Assembly (NCBI GenBank): GCA_905181965.1
Contig: CAJIZY010000012.1
Coordinates: forward strand, 1-64,000
Length of the DNA: 64,000 bases
Direction: 5' to 3'
From: Akkermansiaceae bacterium
GTDB lineage: Bacteria > Verrucomicrobiota > Verrucomicrobiia > Verrucomicrobiales > Akkermansiaceae
Of this stretch, positions 57,050 to 64,000 are shown one piece after another. The notes below the pieces were generated by a model that worked only from the letters and a program-made list of their open reading frames with translations, was not told where the DNA came from and ran no database searches. The position numbers were made by a program, and so were the translations under genes. How positions within the stretch are numbered: the stretch's first letter is position 1; the number at the start of each line of letters is the position of its first letter.

Positions 57050-58069
57050 TCAAAGAAATTGTGAGAAGCCGCAAAAAAGTCGCGAGTTTTCCGAGGGAAG
57101 GTCTGGCGCATCATCCTCGTGATCGAGGAAACGAATGCAGGTGTCAAAAAATTCGGTCTTGTTTTTGACTCTTCGGATTTGGTGTTCGAAGTCGGCATGA
57201 TGCCCTTGGGTAATATAGACGAGATATTTTTTCATCTTTTGCACGTGCCGGTCTTCTATGAATTCGGAGATTTCACGTGCCGTCTCATCGTAGAGCTTTG
57301 TGATATATTCGAGAATCATCCGCCCGGTGACCTGCGGGATTTCTTGTTTCGATGTCGAGCAACGGATCTGCTCAAAAATCCATGGATTACGGATCGCTCC
57401 TCGGCCTATCATGAGCCCGGCGGCTCCGGTTGAGTCAAGATAACTAAGCCCGGTTTGGCTGTTGACGACATTGCCATTGGCGATCACTGGACAGTTGAGG
57501 GTTCGAACGGCCTGTGCAACGCGATCATCGTGAACTGGCGTTTGATACCGCTCCTTCACGGTTCGCCCATGGATCGTGAGAAGGTCGATTGCATGGCTTT
57601 TGAAGATTCTAAGAAGTTGATCAAATTCTTCTTCTGATTCAAAGCCTACTCGAGTTTTGACGGTAAATGGGGTCGCCCCGCAGGCCTCACGAAGGCGGCC
57701 CAAGATTTCATGGATCTGATCTGGGTGGCGTAGCAGTCCACCGCCGGCATTCTTGCGATAAACGACGGGGGCTGGGCAGCCAAGGTTAAGATCTATTCCC
57801 GAGATGGGATAATGGTTGAGGTCGGACACGGTGCGGGCTAATTCCGTTGCATCCTGACCGATCAGTTGAGCAATGATGGGCCTTTCGGTCGGGTTTTCGG
57901 TGATCGAGCGTAAGATGTAAGGGTCAAGTTGGGAGTGAATGTGCACCCTGAAATACTCTGTGACGTAGAGATCGGCCCCGCCGAAGGATGCGATGGTTCT
58001 CAGGAAAGGTAGATCGGTCACGTCCTGCATAGGCGCGAGAAAGAGAGCAGGGCGGTCGGTGGGGAGCAT
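57050..58069 (-). CDS. tRNA-dihydrouridine synthase
   Basis: 339 residues. FMN-dependent reduction of uridine in tRNA. The opening LFLAPMQDVTDLPF and the catalytic segment NLGCPAP with Cys98 are present, followed by the KTR, HGRT and IANG motifs of the barrel. It belongs to the DusB/DusC group; the exact uridine position cannot be assigned. It starts 13 bases after the stop of the Cys-rich gene and is followed by the PUR-domain gene, forming a three-gene unit. Confidence 0.9.
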   Translation of the reverse strand: MLPTDRPALFLAPMQDVTDLPFLRTIASFGGADLYVTEYFRVHIHSQLDPYILRSITENPTERPIIAQLIGQDATELARTVSDLNHYPISGIDLNLGCPAPVVYRKNAGGGLLRHPDQIHEILGRLREACGATPFTVKTRVGFESEEEFDQLLRIFKSHAIDLLTIHGRTVKERYQTPVHDDRVAQAVRTLNCPVIANGNVVNSQTGLSYLDSTGAAGLMIGRGAIRNPWIFEQIRCSTSKQEIPQVTGRMILEYITKLYDETAREISEFIEDRHVQKMKKYLVYITQGHHADFEHQIRRVKNKTEFFDTCIRFLDHEDDAPDLPSENSRLFCGFSQFL

Positions 58070-58082
58070 GGTGTGAGTGTTC

Positions 58083-58622
58083 CTAGACGAGAACCGGGAC
58101 CTTGTCAGGTTTGAGGGCGTCGGCAGGCGGGCCTTCGAAGTTATCGAGAATAAACCTATTCCATTGGTCTTGGGTGGTTTCAGAGAGCAGTTTTTGATTT
58201 TTCTCGATACATGAGTCGCAGACTAAAATCGGGTAGGGGTCGTAGACCATATAGTCTCCGAAGCTGAGGCATTCGGTGGTAAAGTTCTCGATTTCTGAAG
58301 CTGGAGCTGCGCAATGGGCGCACTCCGAGGTCCATTCTTCATGATTCTCGCTGTCTGTGAAGCGTTCGCTTCGCTTTTGGAGAATAGGATTTTCTTCCGT
58401 CATTTTGCGGAGGCGTGTTTTTGATTCTTCCGAGAAGGATTCTATCGTCTCGTCTCGGCAGGTCTGGCAAATAGCGAATTCAAAAACGCACTCGGGACCC
58501 TGGAATACCTTATTAATAATATAGGGCTCATCAATTTTATCGAACCGTCTATCGCAGGTGAGGCAGCTCTTGAAAGGGCCATCGTGTTCAAGCGAATAAA
58601 AGATTTTGGGGATTTCGCTCAT
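58083..58622 (-). CDS. Cys-rich protein of unknown function, two or three zinc sites likely
   Basis: 179 residues, no signal peptide. Cysteines fall in CxxC pairs at 20/23, 52/55, 101/104 and 135/138, plus single Cys at 45 and 118. Two zinc-ribbon-like modules with similar order (CxxC...C...CxxC) seem to form a tandem duplication, about 20-55 and 101-138. The C-terminal tail is acidic. I do not recognise a family. As first gene of a unit with dus and a PUR-domain protein it may act on RNA or translation, but this rests only on position. Confidence 0.65.
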   Translation of the reverse strand: MSEIPKIFYSLEHDGPFKSCLTCDRRFDKIDEPYIINKVFQGPECVFEFAICQTCRDETIESFSEESKTRLRKMTEENPILQKRSERFTDSENHEEWTSECAHCAAPASEIENFTTECLSFGDYMVYDPYPILVCDSCIEKNQKLLSETTQDQWNRFILDNFEGPPADALKPDKVPVLV

Positions 58623-58789
58623 GCCAAAGAATGGCTGGAGGCCGTTACTAAATACAACGTTTTTTGGAACGGATTCTGATGAGGGGGCAGGGCTATACTT
58701 GCGTTGTGATCGTTTCTTATTAAGATTTATTAGGTTCTCTGAACCGAAAGACTATTTGAACGCGAATCGTAGCAAGATTAATTAACATC

Positions 58790-60451
58790 ATGGACAAGGA
58801 AACTAATTCACCGGAAAAGTTTGAAATTGAAGATGCCGAAGAGAGCAGTGCTGTTGGTCCAATTTTTCTGACATGCTTCGTTCTTGCTGTTATTGGAGGC
58901 CTGATCTACCTGCCGTTTTACGTGGAGCAGGACCCGATGTTAGAGATCTTGAATTCCGGGCAGTGGTGGGTTTCAAATGTCGGTGAATATCATCCGCTAA
59001 TCTTGCATCTCCCAATTGGAATCGTCTTTCTCACTCTGGTGATGGAGATTTGCAGTTGGTTTTCCTTCGGGAAATACCGTCCGCGGACGGCAGTGGGTCT
59101 TTTTCTAGCGTTCCTTACGGGCATAGTTGCCTGCGTCACTGGTGTTTTTGATCTGAGTGTTGAAGGCTGGAAAGCCGAGGAGTGGGAGGACGATATGTTC
59201 AAGCACATGTGGGTCGGGATCGGTTTTGTAGGAGTGCTTGGTCTTACCTTCTTAGCGAAAATTTGGGGAAGTCGGAGCAGATCGCGTGGCCCGGTCTATG
59301 GCAGTCTTCTTCTCGTCGCAGGCGGAGCCATGGGATACGGGGCTCACTTTGGAGGTTTGGCCACCCACGGATCTGACCCTGTTGAGAATACGTGGGACGG
59401 TCTTACAGAGAATGTTCCAATTTTTAAGCAGTGGGCTGGCAAAGAGGATGAAAATGATGAGGAGCCTGCTTCAACTGTCAAAAAGTTGGCGAAGGATCGT
59501 CTCGCGTTTGCTGATGTTGTTTATCCAATCATGGATGACAAGTGTCTCTATTGCCACTCGGAGGAGGCTGGAAAGAGTAAGGGTGGGTTGTGGATGGACA
59601 CCTATGAGAACCTTCTAATTGGTGGAGATAGTCTGGATGGTGACGAGTATCGTACGCTTGTTCCTGGGCATTCTAAGCAAAGCTATATGATCGAGGTTAT
59701 GGTTCTTCCAAAGGACGATGATATGCACATGCCCCCGCCTAAAAAGAAGCAGATGGAAGAGCATGAGGTCAAGCTCCTCACTTGGTGGGTTGACAATATT
59801 CCCAGCAGTGAAACTTTGGAGGATAAGACCCTCGAAGAAATGGGAGCACCTCCTGAGATTATCGAGGCGGCTAAAAAGTTGTTGAGCCCCGAGGATCGTA
59901 AGCGAATGGAAGAGGCTGCTCAAGCCGCTAAAGATAAGGTCGAGCAGGAAAAAATTGCCAAAAGGGAGGCTCTCCAAAATGCCCTTGATGCTCTGAAGCA
60001 GGATCCCGCTTTTAAAACGTCCCTGAATTATACCTCTCAGGATTCCAACGATCTTGAATTTACAGCAGTGAGCTTGCGCGGAAAGTTGGACGATACGACT
60101 TTTCTTAAATTGGCTTCGGTTTCGACATATCTCACCAGCGTCAAGCTTGGGTCTGCTTCGATTACGGAAGAGAATTTGGCGGCCGAGTTACCCAAGATGA
60201 AAAACCTTATAAAGCTCGATCTTAGTCAGACCCAGGTTGGCGACGCCGTGCTTGATGCTGTTGCGCAGCTGGAAGGGCTCGAGTGGTTGAACCTATACGG
60301 GACTCAAGTTACCGATGCTGGACTAATGAAGCTCAAAGGGTTGGTTAATTTACAGAAAATCTATCTTTGGCAATCCAAGGCAACAGCCGAAGGAGCAAAG
60401 GCCTTGAAGGCAGACCTCCCCGGCTTGGAGGTCGTTTTCGGGGTGGAGTAA
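58790..60451 (+). CDS. Membrane-bound PSCyt1-type cytochrome with leucine-rich repeat tail
   Basis: 553 residues. An N-terminal membrane part with about four to five helices (25-45, 65-90, 100-120, 140-158, 168-190; DUF2231-like, His68 and His73 candidate heme or metal ligands), then a cytochrome domain with CLYCH at 252-256 and the MPPPK segment as sixth-ligand region, a Glu/Lys-rich coiled coil (about 360-395), and four leucine-rich repeats (about 430-553). It likely receives electrons from periplasmic cytochromes. It is divergent from the Cys-rich gene, with a 167-base gap for promoters. Confidence 0.8.
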   Translation: MDKETNSPEKFEIEDAEESSAVGPIFLTCFVLAVIGGLIYLPFYVEQDPMLEILNSGQWWVSNVGEYHPLILHLPIGIVFLTLVMEICSWFSFGKYRPRTAVGLFLAFLTGIVACVTGVFDLSVEGWKAEEWEDDMFKHMWVGIGFVGVLGLTFLAKIWGSRSRSRGPVYGSLLLVAGGAMGYGAHFGGLATHGSDPVENTWDGLTENVPIFKQWAGKEDENDEEPASTVKKLAKDRLAFADVVYPIMDDKCLYCHSEEAGKSKGGLWMDTYENLLIGGDSLDGDEYRTLVPGHSKQSYMIEVMVLPKDDDMHMPPPKKKQMEEHEVKLLTWWVDNIPSSETLEDKTLEEMGAPPEIIEAAKKLLSPEDRKRMEEAAQAAKDKVEQEKIAKREALQNALDALKQDPAFKTSLNYTSQDSNDLEFTAVSLRGKLDDTTFLKLASVSTYLTSVKLGSASITEENLAAELPKMKNLIKLDLSQTQVGDAVLDAVAQLEGLEWLNLYGTQVTDAGLMKLKGLVNLQKIYLWQSKATAEGAKALKADLPGLEVVFGVE

Positions 60452-60507
60452 TATTTCCCTAAAAATTTGGAGGTCGTTTTCTGAGTGAATCGCCGCCTTT
60501 TACCTCT

Positions 60508-61632
60508 TTAAATAAGGGATGCGGGATCGACATTACCTTTGGTCATTTCAAGGGCATAGAACCGGCCGCCAAATTGCGTTGGGTGAATCAGGGTTTGGAA
60601 TTGGCTAATTTCCTTTTGTGAGGGGTTAGAGAGAAGCCACTCTTTTCCGCAGTAGGTTAAATAGCGGCTTTGGTTCATGGCAGGGTGTATTTGCAAATCC
60701 AGCGAGGTGGCGAATTTTTCAACAGCGGTAAAGTTAACATCTGCAGTTAGATCCTGCTCCCCGGGATTTTCAAGGGGGTGGGCGCAGGTTTTGTGTTTAA
60801 AGTAGCAACGGAGGGTGCCGGCTGTTCGGGCTGGGTGATAAAGTGCTTCTTCATCTAGACCGTAATCGATCCAAATAAACAGGGCGTTTTCAAACATTCT
60901 GGCGAGTGGCGTCATGAATGAAGAGAGTTCGGGAGGCCCTTCGGTGACGTAGCCTTCCGGTAGATTTTTGGGGAGGTCGGGTTTGGCGGGCCAGCTGCCC
61001 CAGTCAAGCGAGCCAGCATTGGATGTTACGAGTATTTCGTGCCATTGATCATTTGATCTTAGATATAGAGGCACAGGAAGGGCATCGAGTATTTCGTTAG
61101 CGATTAGGGCTCCGATTTTTGCATGGCAATCGTTTGGCGAAGCGATAACAGAAGCTTCGCCTTGGAGTTTGGCCTGAAGTGATTTGCGGCGGACCGGAAG
61201 AGGTTCATGAACAAGGTAGTCGATCGCGCTCCTGAACTCAGGAGCGAAGTTGCTTATGGCTTGGAGGATATCGAGGCAGAGGGTGCCATCGTGAGCACCG
61301 GGTTCTAGGATTGTGAAGGTCTTGGGTGATCCATTGGCGCACCAGAACTTATAAAGCCGGTGAGCGAGGAGTTTTCCGAAGACCGACCCAACAGAGACGC
61401 TAGTAATGAAATCACCCTTTTTTGAGACAGTTGGCTTTCCCGGGCGGGCGTAGTAGCCTAGTTCGTGGTGGTAGAGGCACTGCGCCATGTAATCGGCAAA
61501 GGAAATGGGACCAGATTCTTTGACTCTAGCAAGGATAAGCCGACCCAAGTCAGTGATTGCCCCCGTGGAGGATCGGGGGTAAGGAAATGCATGTTGGAGG
61601 CCAGTTAAATCGACGGTTTCGCGAGACATCAT
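60508..61632 (-). CDS. MidA/NDUFAF7-type SAM-dependent methyltransferase
   Basis: 374 residues from ATG 61632; an ATG at 61674 is also possible. The N-terminal part has ISFADYMAQCLYHHELGYYA and GDFITSVSVG, signatures of the DUF185 family; the SAM-binding region is ILEPGAHDGTLCLDIL, and the SANEILDALPV-type segment is present as ANEILDALPV. In mitochondria the family methylates a complex I subunit arginine; the bacterial role is unclear. The start codon overlaps that of the divergent PBP gene by two bases. Confidence 0.83.
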   Translation of the reverse strand: MMSRETVDLTGLQHAFPYPRSSTGAITDLGRLILARVKESGPISFADYMAQCLYHHELGYYARPGKPTVSKKGDFITSVSVGSVFGKLLAHRLYKFWCANGSPKTFTILEPGAHDGTLCLDILQAISNFAPEFRSAIDYLVHEPLPVRRKSLQAKLQGEASVIASPNDCHAKIGALIANEILDALPVPLYLRSNDQWHEILVTSNAGSLDWGSWPAKPDLPKNLPEGYVTEGPPELSSFMTPLARMFENALFIWIDYGLDEEALYHPARTAGTLRCYFKHKTCAHPLENPGEQDLTADVNFTAVEKFATSLDLQIHPAMNQSRYLTYCGKEWLLSNPSQKEISQFQTLIHPTQFGGRFYALEMTKGNVDPASLI

Positions 61633-64000
61633 GTATGGGACAAGGAACAAGAGGGTAAGGCGCGGGTTTTTCAAGCGAAAGGGTTTTTGGCTCTTTTGCC
61701 TGTTATGCTTGATCGTAGTTGGTTTTGCGGCGCGCTTTGGGGATAGGAAACTGAATCCCTATCGTGAGATTGCAATGGAGTATAACCTAGAGCGGGTTGG
61801 AGAGAAGGAGGAGATGAGCTTTATCCATGACCGTGGGGGCGTTGAAATTGGCACGATGTTTGTCGAGAATCGTTTTTCTCTTCCGCTGGAGGAAATCCCT
61901 CCGGTTTTTGTAGACGCGGTTCTGGCGCAGGAGGATCAACGGTTTTATACTCATGATGGGGTTGATTGGGTTGGCGTGGCTCGTGCGGCTTGGCTAAATT
62001 TCCAGAGCGGTTCAATCACACAGGGAGCTGGAACGATTACGATGCAGCTGGCGCGCAAATCCTTCGATCTGCTGGGTGAAAAAAGGCGTCGTGAGTGGAC
62101 TGGGTATGAGCGAAAGGTGGTGGAGGCATTCGTGGCGCTTAGAATCGAGGAGCATTTCCAGAGGAAATTGGAGTCCAAGTTTCCCAACGATCAAGAGGCC
62201 CGCAAGAAGGCGGCAAAGGAAGACATTCTCGAGATGTATTTAAATCTCGTTCCATTTGGTTCGGGATTCTACGGGGTGCGTTCCGCCTCGCTTGGATACT
62301 TTGGCAAGGAACCCGAGGACCTTACTATTTCAGAGTCGGCTTCTATCGTGGCCTGTCTGAAGAATCCACAGCGGATTTCGCCGCTCAATAATCTAGATGA
62401 GAACAAAAAAAATCGTGACATGGTCATCAATCGGATGGCTTTGGAGGGTATGATTTCTAGATTAGATCGTAACAAAATGATCTCGGGTCCAGTGGTATTG
62501 AATCCTAATCCGATTCGCCGTGGTAAAACATTCCTTTATGAAATCGTTGCGGAACAAGCTCGGGATTTGGTGGGAGAAGAGGCTCTTTCACGGGGAGGAT
62601 ACACGATTCGAACTACCATTGATGCATCTGTTCAATGGGCCGCCGAACAAAAAATGGCGAGCCAACTTTTACAGGTTGAAAACCAGGACGGATATAAGCA
62701 CCCAAGATATTCGGAATACAAGAAATCGAACGGACCGCCGAAATATCTTCAAGGTGCAACATTAATGATAGATCATGAGAATGGTGAGGTGATCGCTCAT
62801 GTAGGCGGCCGCAACTTTGCGCACTCACAGTATGATTTCATTGAGAATGGTAGCCGGCCACTTGGGACAGCCTTTTTCCCTTTCGTTTATGCTACTGGTT
62901 TTGAACGAGGGAAACATCCAGCGACCATGTTAAATGATGAGCAGATGGATCTTCGCAAGCTTCAGGTCGGCGGACTGGAAGGAGTTGCTGGTGAGTGGGG
63001 AATGGAAATTACCAATCCGGGATATGAAGGGAAGATCACCTCTCGTCGAGCCCTTGCAATGTCAAAAATTGCAGCAACGGTTGAACTCGGCCAGAAAATT
63101 GGTCTTTCAAAGGTGCACGCGGTTGCAGAAAATTTTGGACTCAAGCTTCCTTCGGAAAAGCTTTTAAACCGGATGATTGTTGGCTTCGATAACGTGAGCA
63201 TGCCTGAAGTTGTTTCCGCCTACTCGGCCTTTCCGCGGGGAGGAAGCCGGATTACTGCAAGGCACTATATCTTGGAGATTCAGGATATCGATGGGAAGAC
63301 CGTCTACCCGCTGAATGGAAATGGCCCGGGGCTGGAGAGTCAGGAGGTTTGTTCGGATGCTGTTGCCTTTCAAGTTCATAGCGTTCTTAACGATGTTTTA
63401 AGAAGAGGCAATCTCGCTGAGCCTTCAAAAGGACTGAAGTCGAGTCTGCTACTGGGTGGCGGTAAGAGTGGAACTCCTTATGGCCTTACAGATGCCTGGA
63501 TGGTGGGCTATAATAGTCGAATTACTTGTGCAGTGTGGGTGGGGTTTTATGAAGGAGACCGCCAGGCAATCCACGAGACTGCTTTTGCCAAGAATTTGGC
63601 CTATCCGATTTGGGAAGATATGATGAACGCTTCCCAACCAGCGTTCGTAGGGCCGGAGATCCTCCCTCCGGATTCGGTGGAGAAAGTCTCAATTTGTCGT
63701 GTGTCTGGAATGCGCCCGACTCGTTATTGTAACGAATCTTTTGTCGACCCTGTGACGGGTAAAATTAGCTTTCCTACAACCAGTTATAAGGAGTATTTAC
63801 AAAAGGGGGACGAAATAGGGATTTGTGCGATTCACGGTGGAGGTCTCGATATCGAGGCACTGGCTAATCAAGCTGAAGTGCGTGATACAATGAATTCCAT
63901 TCCCATTAAGGCCAAGGTGCCTCTGCTGCTTGGATTTGACCCATATAATAGTGAGACACCAACCCTGGGAATAAAAGATGATAGCGCTGAGGCTTGGATT
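61631..64000 (+). CDS. Class A penicillin-binding protein, transpeptidase motifs degenerate, cut by window edge
   Basis: 790 residues to the end, with no stop. A cytoplasmic basic tail, a membrane helix (about 18-34) and a GT51 transglycosylase domain: EDQRF at 101-105 (catalytic Glu101) and GAGTITMQ at 132-139, intact. The transpeptidase domain is present but its active site is not: the SxxK block reads GTAFFPF at 412-418, with Thr413 and Phe416 in place of Ser and Lys, and the SxN motif reads SKI at 478-480. KSGT (612-615) is kept. It can probably polymerise glycan strands but not crosslink. The downstream part may include a C-terminal BiPBP-like region. Confidence 0.87.
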   Translation, partial: MYGTRNKRVRRGFFKRKGFWLFCLLCLIVVGFAARFGDRKLNPYREIAMEYNLERVGEKEEMSFIHDRGGVEIGTMFVENRFSLPLEEIPPVFVDAVLAQEDQRFYTHDGVDWVGVARAAWLNFQSGSITQGAGTITMQLARKSFDLLGEKRRREWTGYERKVVEAFVALRIEEHFQRKLESKFPNDQEARKKAAKEDILEMYLNLVPFGSGFYGVRSASLGYFGKEPEDLTISESASIVACLKNPQRISPLNNLDENKKNRDMVINRMALEGMISRLDRNKMISGPVVLNPNPIRRGKTFLYEIVAEQARDLVGEEALSRGGYTIRTTIDASVQWAAEQKMASQLLQVENQDGYKHPRYSEYKKSNGPPKYLQGATLMIDHENGEVIAHVGGRNFAHSQYDFIENGSRPLGTAFFPFVYATGFERGKHPATMLNDEQMDLRKLQVGGLEGVAGEWGMEITNPGYEGKITSRRALAMSKIAATVELGQKIGLSKVHAVAENFGLKLPSEKLLNRMIVGFDNVSMPEVVSAYSAFPRGGSRITARHYILEIQDIDGKTVYPLNGNGPGLESQEVCSDAVAFQVHSVLNDVLRRGNLAEPSKGLKSSLLLGGGKSGTPYGLTDAWMVGYNSRITCAVWVGFYEGDRQAIHETAFAKNLAYPIWEDMMNASQPAFVGPEILPPDSVEKVSICRVSGMRPTRYCNESFVDPVTGKISFPTTSYKEYLQKGDEIGICAIHGGGLDIEALANQAEVRDTMNSIPIKAKVPLLLGFDPYNSETPTLGIKDDSAEAWI

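Noticed and set aside
58780-58790. tRNA or small RNA near promoters and gaps
   Set aside because: No cloverleaf or known RNA motif could be built in the intergenic gaps that I examined.

Overview
The window reads as chromosomal DNA of a heterotrophic, probably aquatic, Verrucomicrobiota bacterium. The evidence is its family content. There are two large PVC-type heme dehydrogenases with HEAT and CxxCH parts, a planctomycete-type cytochrome plus DUF1553 protein followed by a DUF1501 protein, 3-keto-disaccharide hydrolase (DUF1080) domains, a Gfo/Idh/MocA oxidoreductase with an export-like N-terminus, two intact sulfatases plus a sulfatase remnant, a CotH/lamin-tail giant, and an autotransporter-type beta-strand giant beside a PEP-CTERM protein. 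Recognisable Shine-Dalgarno sites are scarce. I saw no rRNA, tRNA, CRISPR, insertion sequence or phage genes.

Layout. 0-3 kb: secreted metalloprotease, Gfo/Idh/MocA oxidoreductase and overlapping GNAT gene. 3-13.4 kb (minus strand): PVC heme protein, DUF1501, cytochrome/DUF1553 protein with a broken 5' part, DUF1080 hydrolase, EamA transporter, phosphatidylserine decarboxylase. 13.4-17.4 kb (plus): lipoprotein, ResB and CcsA, a System II cytochrome c maturation operon that would serve the many secreted c-type cytochromes. 17.4-18.3 kb: sulfatase remnant and a small cytochrome. 18.3-29.7 kb (minus): FKBP lipoprotein, BSP-type protease, then a compact catabolic cassette (PAS-AraC regulator, Tm-1-like protein, LsrF-type aldolase, divergent RPE-family epimerase, SDR), a second PVC heme protein and a sulfatase. 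29.8-40.6 kb: acetylesterase, a ~1,880-residue CotH protein and two PQQ-like beta-propellers. 40.9-46.9 kb (plus): a 1,774-residue surface protein and a PEP-CTERM protein. 47-64 kb: housekeeping genes (holA, 2Fe-2S ferredoxin, prlC, HI0933-type flavoprotein, MlaF/MlaD, dus, PUR-domain protein, MidA-like protein) mixed with a GDSL-DUF1080 fusion, a sulfatase, a membrane cytochrome with leucine-rich repeats, and a class A PBP cut by the window edge.

Together the accessory genes describe breakdown of sulfated, acetylated glycans with oxidative steps linked to c-type cytochromes. The candidates for new biology are the catabolic cassette at 23-27.8 kb, the PBP at the right edge whose transpeptidase motifs are degenerate, and the three-repeat N-terminus of the giant surface protein.

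Caution: at least six otherwise well-conserved genes are broken by small frameshifts, mostly one base and mostly beside short homopolymers, and holA carries an in-frame TGA. This looks more like residual indel error in a long-read or metagenome assembly than decay. I annotate these as whole genes and state each break.
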